A stretch of 64,000 nt of DNA from Batillaria attramentaria (GCA_018292915.2 JACVVK020000368.1:7501-71500); one strand, 5' to 3'; shown: positions 11,387 to 24,200, counted from the first letter of the stretch. Translations and numbers: made by a program. The notes: generated by a model not told the origin, from the sequence alone.

Positions 11387-12426
11387 CATGTGCGTGTGTT
11401 ACAACATCACTTTGATCTGCATGTATGCATTTATTTCAGGCCCAGGTCCTGCTCAAAACAACCAGCTCCTGCAAATATGTTTACACATGTGTCATCATCT
11501 GATATCATGTTCAACATGGCGATTATTCAAGTCAACACCAAGTGGTAAGTTTAGTTAGGTCCACTTTTGCTTTTTTGTTTTAATGTTAAAGTTAGCAACA
11601 AGCATACCAGACAACCTCTATTGTGTCGAATCCATGTACATGTACTACAAACTGAGAGCAAAGATTACATATTCTTAAACTGGCCTAAGTCTGTGTTTAA
11701 CCGATATGAAATCCCCTCAGAAAGCAATCGCCAGTGATATCCCTACCTACCATGGGATTGTTACCTGCTACATGTACCTCAGGATCAACAGACCGGGCAT
11801 CTTGGACACAAAAATTCCCTCATTAAAATTATCTTTTGTTACCATAATGGTGATGTCAAAGCCGGTTGTAATAGGACAAGACCTTTTCCACTAGTGAAAT
11901 TCAGTCCCAAAATTCCCTCATCTAATCAAACACTTGACGCTCAATTCAAACTGCCATACCCCCACCCCCACCTTTTTGAAATAAATTTAGTACTAAACTC
12001 TGTTTGAAGTGTGAATCTGACTTGGCTAGGGCTGAAGGAACAGTGACAATCTAAAGAATATATTTCAGGTATACATTTTCTGTTATCTGTAATTTGCTAG
12101 TTGTCCAAGCACTTGTTTCACTGTTGTAACATTTGAAAGAAATGGCATTTAGTTTTGTTTTTGTTTTTACCATGACACATTACTGTATGGTCAGTCCTAA
12201 ATCTGATCAGTTTCCATGTGCTGCCATGTTTCCAGCCTGAATGGTAAACTTTGTCCCCATTGGCCAAAATGTTTGTGTTGTAACTGATCAACATGTGTCT
12301 AGAAATAAATGTACAAAAGGAAACGTTTGATAATGTGTGACCTTCCAAGTGATGTCCTAATCACAAGGCTGATAAATTTCAACATACACTACCTGAACAT
12401 TAAGTCTTTCGATGTTTCTCATTATA

Positions 12427-12427
<1 letters not shown>

Positions 12428-12486
<59 letters not shown>
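12428..12486. repeat. (GT)n microsatellite
   Basis: Uninterrupted GT run of about 58 bp. Confidence 0.95.
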
Positions 12487-12489
<3 letters not shown>

Positions 12490-14111
12490 ATTAAACAGTA
12501 CAAATAAATTAATAATGCTAAAATATAAATAGATACGGTTGGTGTGCCCATTTATGCGTTTTTGTTTGCAGTACAACAGACCTAGTTGTATATGAATTAA
12601 AATATACAATGTGTACTATCTGCCAAACATTAAAAAAAGTCTTAAATGAAATCGGACAACCTTCGCCGGTCAGGAATCTGATGTCTGACCATTCGCTGTG
12701 TCTGGTCTGACCAACTCAAAGGACAACCAAAAGCCTAATTTACAAAGATCCTCATCCACTCACCAGGCATGTTTCGACTGTCTTATCAGCAGTCCCAAGC
12801 ACAGACATGAATGCTTTTTAGAAACATACAACAACAGAGGGAAAACCAAAGATCATCAATACAATTTTATTGATCATCTTCAGCAAACTGGATCATTTCG
12901 CTCCAAAGGAAAAAACATTTGAAAACAAGTGCCCACATACAAACGTGATGCGCGTGGTGCCATTGACGTCAAGAGTCTGACAATGCGAAGTGGCAACATT
13001 TTCAGTTTGAACCATGTTTCTGTTTTTCCCGCTCCCGCTGGCAAACATGTAATGCTCTTGACAGCCAATGTTGGTACAGTACAGGGACAAAAAAGATGAG
13101 AGTCTTGATTTGTATGGGATGGACTTAAATCATCTCAGTGTTCAGATTCAACGTTTTCCATTACTGTTTTGCGTTTGATTGTGCATGCTAGTTTACACCG
13201 ACCTTGTCCCTGGAAAGCAACACTGCACGTACAATTTAACACACTGGATTATGTGACAGTGATTTTGTAAAGTTTAAAAAGTACAGCAGCTGTGTAATAG
13301 TGCTTGCCGTATTTTACGCCCCGCCCCCTTTTTTCCTTTTATTCTTTCTCCTCACTACCATCCTTCCACGTGAATTTGCTTGTCGGCTCACAATCTAGAT
13401 CTAGAGAGACATAACATAAACACTCACACCATGATGATCAGTGATCACATCAAATCAGTGGTAATCGGAAATTTTGTTCCGTCATCAAAGAAAAATCTCG
13501 TGTATTTGTGTAGATCTTTCTGCTATGCGGTTGGGAGGGATCAGCATGCCGGCCTGTCAGATTCGAGGGATCTTGAACTGACTTACGTTTTAGTTGAAAA
13601 ATCTTTTCGCTGAGTGAGTTTTCTGATTAAGAAAAGCTTGTAGAAAGCAGTACAGGACCTGTGAGATTTTTCAGCCAACTGTTTTTGAGACTGACAAAGA
13701 GATATTACATCAATTCCTGTTATTCTGTCAGCTTTTGTCTGATCTGCCCACCTTTAGAAATCTCCGACTTTTCCCGCGGTTTTCTATTCAGGCACGCATG
13801 CGCCGACACCATGCAAATGGCTGGCAAGCAGACGAACCTCAGCTCGCAGTGTTAGAGTTGGGCATTTTCCACTCAGACAATCATGCACGGTAGCTTGTAA
13901 GGCCAAAGTGTATATTTTCATGGAGCGTTATTCAGCGTCACTCGTATCCTATCAGTATTTAAATATTGGTCCAGCCACCACAGAGATATTAATGTGTTAA
14001 TTTTTTTTCTACGCTAGGATCCATGACTCTCGATTTCAGGAGAGAGGAGACCATGACTAATAAAAACCCGACCTCCCACTGCATTTGAATTTTTTGGCCG
14101 GAGTAATAGTC

Positions 14112-14112
<1 letters not shown>

Positions 14113-14157
<45 letters not shown>

Positions 14158-14198
14158 GTTATTTAAAAGTTTGATAGTATGCTGATGTAGTCCTGTTG

Positions 14199-14250
<52 letters not shown>
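14113..14250. repeat. Paired (GT)n microsatellites
   Basis: Two GT runs (14113-14156 and 14201-14250) separated by about 45 bp of unique sequence. Confidence 0.95.
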
Positions 14251-14259
<9 letters not shown>

Positions 14260-14788
14260 TATATAATTATACAAATAAAACCTGCATGTGCCCCAGTGCA
14301 GTATGTGCCCCTGCAAGTGTCGGCTACAAACAGCTGCGACAACACTAATCCTCCACCATCGATTTTATCCTGAAGGTGTATATTTTCTTCCTGACAGAAT
14401 GGTACATCGTTTGTTTGCTTTACATCAATCTTCGGTACACCTTGACAACGATTTAACTCTCTCTATGTTCAGAGTTTGTATCCGTGACGCAACCTGTGTG
14501 TTGGCTGTTTGGGCACATTCGGGGGAAAAGCCTAACACAGAGATACAGTCGAACACGCTTAAGTCGAATTCGCAGGGGAAATGGATTTTTGTTCGACGTA
14601 TCCGAAGTTTGACTTATCCGTGACGACGGATAAGGTCGGATTTCGACTCTAGCTTCGAGTTAAGCGAGTTGCACCTTTTCACCCCTTGATTCGATTTGGA
14701 AACTGAAATTTACTTTCCCTGGTCAACATGAACTTACTGCTGCTGCGTTGGTATAGTTCGCCCCCTTGTGTCATTTGCACCTGCTGTA

Positions 14789-16910
14789 TGGTCCTGTGGC
14801 TAGCAAGAGTAGTGTTTTTACTGATTTTAAACCCTTAATAAATAAGTACATAGTAGATCAATGGCAAGCCCAGTGGGATACTCTTGATAACAATAAACTC
14901 CACAGTATAGTTCCCAAACTTCGGGAAATCATTCCCCGGTGTAGGACTAACCGTCGGGAAGAGGTGGTCCTGGCCCGTCTCCATATTGGGCACGCATATT
15001 ATACCCCCTCGCACTTGCTGAAAGGTGAAGAGAGCCCTTTCTGTTTTGGCTGCGATGAGCCAGATACCATTAAACATATTTTGATTTCTTGTGCAGACCT
15101 CACGGAGGTTCGACAGAAGTACAGTCGGGCCCGCTTATAAGGAGCGCTCGGGGACCAATTTTTTTACTCCTTATAACCGAGGTTCCTTATAACGGAGTTC
15201 TCGGATATAAGGAGTAACCCAAGCCCAACTACCTTATAAGCGGGCTTCTGCATTTTTTCGGTGTCAGTATCAGCAATTCTTCTTCTTCTTCTCTCTCTCT
15301 CTCTCTTTTCTCTCTCGCACAGCGGATTGAAAATCAATGCCTCTTTAGGCTCATGTCTATGGAACAACAGTAATTTGTTCCTCTCTGTTTTGTTTCTTCG
15401 GCCATTTTTTTCTCTATTTCTGTCTCCCTTCAACTTCTTTTGGTTTTTAAACCAATATAACAGTAATTAGAAGACAGCTTGCGACTGCCCTTGTGGCAGG
15501 TAAATAATACCACACAAGTAAAACTCATGTGAGTCTAGCGGAACGACCGCGGGGCCCCTGAACGCTCAATAAGAAGAAAATCTTCCTCTCTGTATATGTA
15601 ACGCCAGCGATGAGTTTGTTGCGGTGGTAAAAAAAAGTTTTGTTGATAGCACAGTGACACAACAGGACAACAAACACTACAAGACAAGCCCTGGTCTCCA
15701 TTCAGTCAAGGGGAACTTGAGACAGTAATACTGAAAAACAGCACGATAACAGCCCCTTCAAAACCTTACATATCAATGCAGCCACACCCACACCTCCATT
15801 CATACATGTACAACACATAACAAACATAACTGTCGCTGTCACTGATACACATACAATGAAACAACATTCAGTCTGAGGACAAAATACTTGAGTGGCTATT
15901 TTCACCTGCAAATTACATTCCTTTATTAAAAAACAAAAAACATAAAAAACATAAAACACACACATTTTTTTCTCACTAGGATCAATACGCTTATCATCAA
16001 AATGAAATAAAAGGGAAAAAATAGAGCCTGTGTCATTGACTTAATTTCACTTTCTTGTGAGAATAACAACAATAAACAACAATAAACTGAAAAATGGTTG
16101 CAGCAACCAGCGACCAAACAGCATTACGTTAGGAAGGAACTAATAAAGGAACATTGGCCGGTTATTCATCATTTTAGTTCCAGAAATCCAAGGATTACGC
16201 CTGTTTGAGAACTTAGCCTGCATGCATCCAAAATCCAGCGCATGTAGCGATGAACGGCAGTTTCTGCGGAAGCAAAGGCGGATAATCCTCCCCAAATAGG
16301 ACTGATGAAATAACTCGACCTACTTTCGGTTTGAAGCCGGTGCTATCGGCACTCCTTATAACCAGACTCAGGGCCGATTTGGGGCCTAATTTTTCACTCC
16401 TAATAAGCGAGGTATCGTATAACCGAGCTCCTTCTAAGCGAGCTTTCGTAAGTCATAACAAAGAACAATGTAATCGGGGATTTTTTTTTTGCTCCTTATA
16501 AAAGAGGTTCCTTATAACCGAGCTCCTTTTAAGCGGGTCCGACTGTATTTCACTGCCGAATCAATGGAGCTCTTGTTCCGAAATGTCCCTCCAGACAAGA
16601 TTTTTGGCTTCCTTCGGGAAGTCAGTTTGTTTCATAAAATCTGATTAAATAACTAACTAACTAACCTTCATAAAATCTGAACATTGTGTTTGTACTTATT
16701 TATGTACAAGACCCATGCTTGACGTTTTGAACTTGTGGTAACCCAAGACTGGTAGAATCTCATTTAACCTATAAATTTTTAGCCTATATTTACTAGTTGT
16801 TTTAATCCAGCTTTTTACCTTTTAACGAAGGGGCCTTCAAACTTGTGGCTGCCGCGAATTAGTCTTTGTCGCTGACGCGGCGTTAAGCCTTAAAATACTC
16901 ACTCACTCAC
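14789..16910 (+). pseudogene. 5'-truncated LINE fragment (ORF2 C-terminus) in copy 1
   Basis: Flanked by the 14-bp direct repeat TTGCACCTGCTGTA (14775-14788 and 16911-16924), a target-site duplication. It encodes the last about 140 residues of a Jockey/I-type ORF2: NKYIVDQWQAQWD, then RREEVVLARLHIGH, then the Cys/His pattern C-x2-C-x7-H-x4-C. The frame is broken at 15120 by the nested MITE and resumes at 16548 (FTAESMELLFR). The 3' end has a CGCGGCGTTAAGCC block and an (ACTC)n tail at about 16895-16910. Confidence 0.85.
15122..16545. mobile_element. Nested pogo-like MITE
   Basis: Ends are CAGTCGGGCCCGCTTATAAG on the left and CAGTCGGACCCGCTTAAAAG (reverse complement) on the right, flanked by TA (15120-15121 and 16546-16547). 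The undisturbed site GACAGAAG-TA-TTTCACTGCC is present in the sister copy at about 27702-27719, proving the insertion and the TA duplication. Subterminal sequence repeats 'CCTTATAA-CGAG' phrases. No transposase recognised in 1.42 kb. Confidence 0.9.
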
Positions 16911-17392
16911 TTGCACCTGCTGTAAATGCACTGCGACCGTCTGAACATAGCGATTGCACCATCAGTTACCACAAGGTAACCCCAACCCTAAATCGATATA
17001 AACAGGCGAACTCTATTAAACGAGTGTGGATGCGTTTGAATAGTTTGCCCAGTACGGCCCAGGGGTGCAAACAATACTGATCCTTACTGCTAGGATTTGT
17101 TGTATTCAATACGCTCGTGTAAGCTGCCATGTCATCGAATCTCCGTAGCTATTTTGTTCACTTTGAGTTCACTTTCAGTTCAGAGTATTGGCTTGGTCTT
17201 ACCATAGTCACACATGCAATGCAGAGGGATTAGAAAGCCAAGTTCTTCTGATGGCTGTTTCGTTCTGACATGAAAGCTGTCTGGCACCAAACGGTGATAA
17301 GTTTCCAGCTTATGTTTTCTTCTTGTTTTCTAGTTAAGTTTCACTGACTCTTATTCTGCTTGTAAGATCAGCAGCGTCATCTGTGCGTGTGC

Positions 17393-17424
<32 letters not shown>
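17393..17424. repeat. GC/GT alternating run
   Basis: Alternating purine-pyrimidine (GC)n(GT)n tract, potential Z-DNA. The homologous tract in copy 2 is at 28558-28600. Confidence 0.8.
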
Positions 17425-18349
17425 GTGCGCGCGCGTTCGCAGTCATATGATCGCATGTGCTCAATAAATTCTAGTGCAACGTCATAATTATAAACACACG
17501 CAGTCAAATAGCAGCAAGATCCAACTCTAACGGCACCAACCGGCAAACTCTCTCTTTCTCTCACACACACACACACACACACACACACATTTCACACACC
17601 AGGAATAACTCACTGCTTACCCTCAGAAACCGACGGCAAATCACCTTCTTAACACTGGCGATAGAAAACCTCACAGATCAGGGGCACAGGGTCAGATCTC
17701 ACGCCTAGCTCTGTTCTTGCACGTGTTTCTCGCCAATTTCGTGTTCTACCACCCAAGATAACCAGCCCTAAGGCCCGCAGGACACATAACACTGCCAACC
17801 TGTACTTGCACGGAAAATGTTAAATCTCTGTACAAGCCGTGTTTTGGCCCTGATGCACCAGAAGGACAAAAAGAAATGCCGGTGCCAGCGACTGGTACGA
17901 CTTATCCGAGGCTAAAATTGCAGATTCCGTTTGACATAACCGAGTTTTGACTTATCCGTTTTTGAGTACTCGTTCGACTTATCCGTGGAAAATTTAGTCA
18001 TACAAAGAGCAAGTTTTGCCGGGAAAAACTTTTTGCTTCGACGTATCCGAAGTTTGACTTAAGCGTGTCTGACTTAAGCGTATGGGTCTGTACAAGCTTG
18101 AAACATTGTGACATAAAAGGCAGTTCTCAGCGCGAGTAGCTCTTGGTCTTGTCTGTTTCTTTCACCTCCTGCAAGCACCACATGGAGCAGACGACACCAT
18201 CGTGAAAGGGAGACAACGGGGCCAGTTTCTGAGTAAGCTTCAACATAACGAATATCTTTCAAAAGCCCACGCAAAAATCGCAAATTTACTCGAAATATTC
18301 AGATCACTAGCAGCGAATATTACGTAATCTGCAGCGGTGTCGGGCCTGG

Positions 18350-18384
18350 CCTGCCGCGAATTAGTCTTTGTCGCTGACGCGGCG
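18350..18384 (+). mobile_element. LINE/SINE 3'-end remnant (CGCGGCGTTAA family)
   Basis: Matches the 3' block GCCGCGAATTAGTCTTTGTC then GCTGACGCGGCGTTAA seen at 16850-16888 and 28013-28047, and inverted at about 21737-21778. It is cut at TTAA by the next element. Confidence 0.6.
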
Positions 18385-18388
18385 TTAA

Positions 18389-18988
18389 AGATCTAAGCTC
18401 CCAGCAAAAAGCTTTCCGAAGTGTGAAAAAATTTTACAGAGTCGACCGTGCAAGCACAGTCAACTCTGTCACAGTTGCAGAGTTTCCAGCGCTTCGGGGA
18501 TCCTTATAAAACCAGAGCACGAGTTTGCCGTGACATTATTTGGCTTTTGGTCAGTGAGCGAGACACATTGCTACAGTGTCCAGCGCCGGGATGTTGAGTG
18601 CTGCACGATCTTTCTCGCTCAGTGTCAAAACGCTAACTGAGCTGTGAAATCAGGTTGCCCTTGGCGTTTATTGGGGTTTCAGGGACGCCGAAAACTCTGC
18701 AACTGTGTGAGAGCGTGGTTTTTTAGGATGTGTGTGTGTGTGTGTGTGTGTGTGTGAGTGCGTGTGCGTGCGCGTGTTATCGCTGTGGTATTATATATCT
18801 TACTATTGGGACATGTTATATTGTGTATGTGATTGTTTCTTTTTTTTATGCCGCAACCGAATTGCCTCCTCTTGAGGACAATAAAGAATTATTGAATTGA
18901 ATTGAATTGAACTGAGAGTTGACTGTGCTTGCACGGACGACTTTGTAATTTTTTTTTTTTTTACACTTTTTGTTGGGAGCTTAGATCT
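18389..18988. mobile_element. MITE with AGATCTAAGCTCCCA ends and TTAA flanks
   Basis: The ends AGATCTAAGCTCCCA (left) and its complement (right) are bounded by TTAA at 18385-18388 and 18989-18992. Similarity of the arms continues for about 80 bp, including GTGCAAGCACAGTCAACTCT. A TTAA duplication is the piggyBac signature, although the termini do not start with CCC. The interior carries a GT run (18730-18770) and a retroelement tail with ATTGAATTGAATTGAATTG. Its left-arm core (CACAGTTGCAGAGTTT) recurs near 57620. Confidence 0.65.
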
Positions 18989-19199
18989 TTAATCTCCAGA
19001 TCAGGCAGCACAAGCACACACACGACCATGCACACGCTCATTCATTCGCCATTCTCTCACGTCATTCATTGTAATGGCCATCGTGTCATGGTTACCATTA
19101 GCCAATGACGACAACACTGAGAATCAAAATAGAAGGTTGGCCATCCCGTATATGAGACCTCAGCAGTCAAGCGCTGAAGACGTGAGGGCCCAAAATAAA

Positions 19200-19492
19200 A
19201 TAAGGCTGCGTTGGAAACGTTCTCCCCCTTGTGACATTTACACCTGCTGTAAATGCACAACGACCGTCTAAACAACACAGTGATTGCACCCTTAGCACAA
19301 GTTAAACCTAACCCTAACCCTAAACCGATCTAAGCAGGCGAACTGTACTAAATGAGCGTGTCTGCGTTGGTATAGTTCGCCAAGTCAGGTCACGTCAAGT
19401 TTATTTTTCCAACCCTCTGGGGGTACAGGAAAACCAAAAAATAATAAAATAAAACAAAAACAGAAAAAAGCAAAATAACACCCAACAACAGG

Positions 19493-19545
<53 letters not shown>

Positions 19546-19590
19546 GCAACCGAACAAACACGATACGGCCCAAGGGTGTGAACTATACCA
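19200..19590. repeat. Relic of the pogo-like element interior, LINE-free
   Basis: Matches the interior of the pogo-like copies (CCCCCTTGTGACATTTACAC then CTGCTGTAAATGCAC; GGTATAGTTCGCC; TACGGCCCA-GGGTG) but has no LINE fragment at the TTGCACCTGCTGTA site, so it shows the empty target. It is itself interrupted at about 19390-19560 by a retroelement tail with a CA microsatellite. Confidence 0.6.
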
Positions 19591-19807
19591 AGTCAAAATG
19601 GTGACCATTGTATAGAGTTAAACAGGCTTGCATGTATACGTTCGTTTTGCCCATACCGTGCGGAGAGGGGAAGGGGGGGGGGAGGAGGAAAAACCACTTG
19701 GATTTTTGTCTACAAAGTTGCGGAATATGGGGATGATGGATTGGCCAACAGAGCACAGAGGTTTCAACGCCACAGGCCCTGTAATAATAGCGTGAATGTG
19801 GAAGTTC

Positions 19808-20000
19808 AGCGTAATAGACGACTCCACTCGGCAAATCCCCGAGGCCAAAGTCCCACCCTTTTACTCTGCCGTGTATTTAGTTGGCAAAACACTGCATGCC
19901 CATGACGTCATTGTATGGGAAAAAGGGTGAGTTTAAGATAAGATTGACGTCATGGTCTTTTTCCTCAAATGACGTCAATGGACTTACTGCTTTTACTTTC
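19808..20000. repeat. Dispersed repeat starting TAATAGACGACTCCA, CRE-containing
   Basis: Shares GTAATAGACGACTCCACTCG, GGCAAAACAC-G-ATG-CCAT and ACGTCATTGTATGGG with the inverted copy at about 58390-58522. It contains several GACGTCA (CRE-like) sites. Confidence 0.6.
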
Positions 20001-20249
20001 CATGTTTCAGTCATATCAAACTACACGTGCTTTCCTCGTTAAGGCCAGACCTAGCCATGTGTTGTGCTCATTATGCCGCGAGATGCGTTGCCTGAATTCT
20101 GGGGGCTCGACTCTTTTGATTGACAGGCGTGGAGTTGTCCATTTTCACAAACATTTCAGAACAACAACAACATGAATGAATAAATTGTTCTTTGTCTCAG
20201 TACCATGATCGACTGCAAGTTTATGTTCAATAATAAAAAAATAAATAAA

Positions 20250-20996
20250 TAAAAAAGTTGTAGCCGAGTGGTTTGGACCCTCTCGCCCACTACCCTAGGT
20301 TCTCCGGCCAGCTATGTGCCGCCGGCTTTGTTCGGCTGTAGGCTATCGCACGCGTGCAGCGTTGCGGAACCACGATGGCTCATGTGCCAATTGGTTGCGT
20401 TTGTTTGTGTCCATTTAGTGCTAAATATCTCCGCAATCACTTAACCTAAAGTTATCATGTAAACTATAGTAGTTTCAGAAGAGTTTGTACTTTCTAAACA
20501 TGTTTTGTTTTTAGCGCTGTTTTGTAGTTTAACGGGTGTATTTTGCCATTTTCACCCTTTTTCAAATGCGTGGTCCCTGTCTTTACGCTCTTAAATCGGC
20601 GATAGGAAATTCTCTGTACTTTGAAAATGTTCCAAACTTATGCCACCTTAAAGTACTTTTCATGTTCTTTTGAATGCAATTTGTTTGAAGTTTGTAGCTA
20701 TTGTATTACGCCCGCTATCGTTAGTTTTCTGCGTGTAAACAAACACAGATTTCGCCGCTACGCGAGCATCTAGCCCTTGCTTCTGCTGCGAGCGGCCGTT
20801 GCTTTCTTTGCGGGCCGCGCTGGGCGCATATAAGGAGCCGCGAGCCACGGTTCGCTGCACGCTCACACTCTCAGCCCTGCCGCTTGTCAATGCGTTTGTC
20901 TTGTACCCGGCTTGTTGTTGTTTTCCTGTTGCAATAAAACTCATGTCATAGCGACCGCTGTGTTTGCCTCCCTGCCTGCCTGAATCACTCAACACC
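20250..20996 (+). mobile_element. Possible solo LTR or promoter-bearing element
   Basis: Has an LTR-like arrangement near its right end: a TATA-like CATATAAGGAGC at about 20826, roughly 110 bp of GC-rich sequence, then GCAATAAAACTC (polyadenylation-like) at about 20932 and a CAACA end. The ends and the target duplication are not certain and no second LTR is in the window. It could instead be a host promoter or enhancer. Confidence 0.3.
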
Positions 20997-21059
20997 ATCA
21001 CAAAACATTCAAGGTAATGTTCTCTGGAAGAAGTGTCCAGAAGAACCATATAACTGACA

Positions 21060-21285
21060 AAATATAAGGTTATATGCATAATGAATATCTCAGCACTTTG
21101 TCCAAAGTACTTGATTCAAAACGCCTGAAACTCCAACCTGAACCCAACACGCACGTTCACGTGAATCACACGCATTCTCCCACATACTACAGAACACGAA
21201 CACATTACAGTCACGTACGTGGCGCTAAGCTTCTGATGTATTTAAGTTTCCACATTTTAAATTGCATTTTTTAAATCGGTCAGCA
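21060..21285 (-). mobile_element. SINE 3' half, downstream end of GT92 gene A
   Basis: On the minus strand it matches the 3' half of the SINE at 62843-63258 (AATTTAAG..., CACGTGATTGTAATG-like, TCACGTGA-CGTGCGTGTTGG). It begins at the last codons of gene A and covers its stop codon and 3' flank. Gene C has the same arrangement. Confidence 0.6.
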
Positions 21286-24200
21286 CTTTATCCACCCGAC
21301 GCACAATTTCGCCAGAAAACCTCTGTAGATAGGGATCCAGTACATAGCCTGTTACAGATGCCTGGTGGCTCCTTTTAAGGTTTACAGGGATTTGTCGGTA
21401 GTGATGTAAGAGACCTTCTTCCGGTTCCAGGGTGCACTGCGAGTAGTCTCCCCGGAAGGATCGGACGTTGTGCACGCTTGTGACGTTCACACGTGTGGGG
21501 ATGACGGCTGGCTTGGATCTGTTGTAATAATAATGAAATTTATTTAATTGTGACGCCTGTCCCTCATTGGAAGCTCCAGGCGCCAGTACAATAGCAGGTA
21601 AAAACAAATTGACATTCAAATAAGCACACACGCACACACACACCCTGACACAAAACTCACACACATGTAAAATTCTGCAGCTAAAGTAAGACACGTAAGA
21701 GGTTGGTTAGTTAGTTAGTTAGTTAGTTAGCCACTTAGGGCCTAACGCCGCGCAAGTAACAAAGACCATTTCGCGGCTTACACACAAGACGACAATACAG
21801 ATTTCAAAACAACAAAAATAGCAACCACACAGTACAGCACAACCAGCGAGATAATTGGATGCTCAGTCGCTCAGAAAGAAGGTGCGAAAAAGATGGGTCT
21901 TGATACCCACTTTGCAATCTGGCAGGGTTGGGGAATCCTGGAGAATATGAGGTAGGGTTGTGAAGATCGGGAGGAGGTGCATTGCAAGATAAAGAGAGAT
22001 ACGTAAGGTAGGACAGGGTAGGGTAAGGTAAGGTAAAGTAGACTAAGGTAGGGTACGGTAAGTTAAGGTAGGGTAACGTAAGGTGAAGTATAATAAGGTG
22101 GGGGTAAAGTAGGGTACAAGTAAGATTAAAAGGGGTAAAGTATAATGAGGTCAAGCAGGGAAAGGTAATGTTGGGTAAGACAAAGTTGGGTACGTTAAGG
22201 TAGGGTGAAGTGGGGTACGGTAAGGTCGGGTAAGGTAAGTTTAGTTTAGATGAGACGAAACCAAACACAACGAAAGGAAATAAGATTACATATGCTAATA
22301 TAAGACGACAGTCGTCGAGACGAGATCAGATCAAACGAGACGAGACGCGCAGACGAGACAAAAGGAGACAAGATTAGATAACATAAGCAATACAAGGCGA
22401 GATCAGCACAGACAAAACAAGACGAGCCGAGAAGCCACAAGAAGCGACGAGACAAGACGACAAGACAAGACAAGACAAGACAAGACAAGACAAGACAAGA
22501 CAGGAACCTAAAGAAAAGAATGAAGTTGAAAAATGTGTCGATCGCACTACACACTTGAAGTGTTTGTTGTTGTTGTTGGTGGTGGTGGTGGTAGTGGTGG
22601 TGGTGGTGGTGTTGTGGGTATTGGTCACTTCAGAACCATCATTATCTCCAAATCAAATCTGGGGCCAAATATTGGTGCTGGCCTTTTCTCGTTGCCCCGA
22701 TATCACCCATATGTGGTGGGAAAGGACGTTTAACACGTACCAAAACACCCATCCAGCCTCTCTCTCTCTCTCTCTCTCTCTCTCACCTTTTCCCTGTAAT
22801 CCAGATCTCCCTGCCCCGTTCTGCCGTCAGCAACATCCCCATGTTATGCGCTTTAGCGTATGAAGAGTTCGGAAATTTCGTGTAGTTCGCTTTCTTGCGT
22901 ACGAAAAAGAATGTGTTGCGAAACAAAAACGTTCCACACTTTGGCTGCTGCCTGAAGTGTTTGTCCAGAAGTGGTAGAAGATGGTCAGTGGATCTGAAAA
23001 AACAACAACAACAACAAAGAAATTAATACTGCATACCTTGCCCCGGTGATCCAGTTGATTGCTCACCCTAGGCCATTGAGTGGATCTGAAAAAAACACTG
23101 CCCGGATTGGACTCACCAGTCATCTCCGGACACATCGCATCCATTCAACTACAACAGACTGATGCCATGGTCATCATCGCTCGCGATGGACGAAGGAAAG
23201 CAATGGCTGCCATGTAGCCAGTACGCCTACTGAGACTGAGGCATGCCGCTCACAGTATTCATTTCGGTCAGGGCAGCTGCCACCTCCCTGGTGGGGAGGA
23301 ATTTGACTGGAATTTTCCTTTCAAAATCCAGTCAAAATCAACTCGTTCTCGGTTCCTGTCTCGCCCTCGTGAAAACAAGCGTAAGGACACTGACTGAGCG
23401 AGGGGTCAAGTTTAATGGTTGTCTGAAGTACCCTAGCTGTTTTGCCAGTGTGCTAGTTTGTAGTGATTTTTGTTGTCAGGGAAACGCGTGATTTTCTTTT
23501 TTTTTTTTTATTTGGTAGGGCAATATGCATGCCAGGGAGTAGCGGAGGAGGCAAGCTGCCAGTGAAGCTGGGATTTTTTTTTAGCACAAGAGAGGCAAGA
23601 TTGACGTGAGTGGATTTGGGTGAAGCAGCTTTTTGGCCTAAACAGAAAATAGACTAACATTACTGCAGTGAGGTCTGAGCGGAAAGAGGACATTCAACTT
23701 TTTTAAACTCCTGTCAATTACTTGCCCTTGAATGGTCTGTGCATAGCAATGTTTTGTTTCTATATTGAAGCATTTTTTGGGGTGACTATGATGCCTGAGG
23801 CTATTAGGGAATATATAGGCATCTTGAGGCTATTAGGGAATACATAGGCATCGAGGCAATCTGGGAATATAATTATAGGCATCTTGAGGCTATTAGGGAA
23901 TACATAGGCATTTTGAGGCTACTGGGAAATATACAGGCATCTTGATGCTATTAGGGAATATACAGGCATCTTGAGGCTATTAGGGAATATACAGGCATCT
24001 TGAGGCTATTAGGGAATATGTAGGCATTTGGAGGCTGTTAGGGAATATACAGGCATCTTGAGTCTGTTAGGGAATATATAGGCAGCTTGAGGCTGTTAGG
24101 GAATATATAGGCATCTTGAGGCTGTTGGGGAATATACAGGCATCTTGAGGCTATTAGGGAACATAATATAGGCATATTGAGGCTGTTAGGGAATATATAG

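Larger units (their letters stand above)
11191..14543. other. Unrecognised sequence with GT microsatellites
   Basis: No gene recognised. A weak continuation of the piggyBac-like frame may extend to about 11320. Short GT runs occur at 11357-11388, 12428-12486, 14113-14156 and 14201-14250, so short Val/Cys or His/Thr ORFs here are artefacts. Confidence 0.5.
14546..18090. mobile_element. pogo/Tigger-like element, copy 1 (with LINE fragment and nested MITE)
   Basis: The left end is CAGTCGAACACGCTTAAGTC and the right end (reverse complement) is CAGACCCATACGCTTAAGTC, flanked by TA on both sides (14544-14545, 18091-18092). TA target duplication and CAGTCGAA-type ends with GCTTAAG are typical of pogo/Tigger-like elements. 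No transposase gene was recognised. The subterminal regions repeat 'GACTTATCCG' and 'CGACGTATCCGAAG' phrases. Inside are a LINE C-terminal fragment with its own TSD and a second pogo-like MITE (15122-16545). After removing the nested insertion the length is about 2119 bp, against 2126 bp for copy 2. Confidence 0.85.

Noticed and set aside
20266..20340. tRNA-Leu/Ser-like start GTAGCCGAGTGGTT
   Set aside because: No B box or closing stem visible.
22246..22628. Leu/Val/Ser-rich membrane-like ORFs on the minus strand
   Set aside because: Produced by CTTGT and ACC simple repeats within gene A intron 3.
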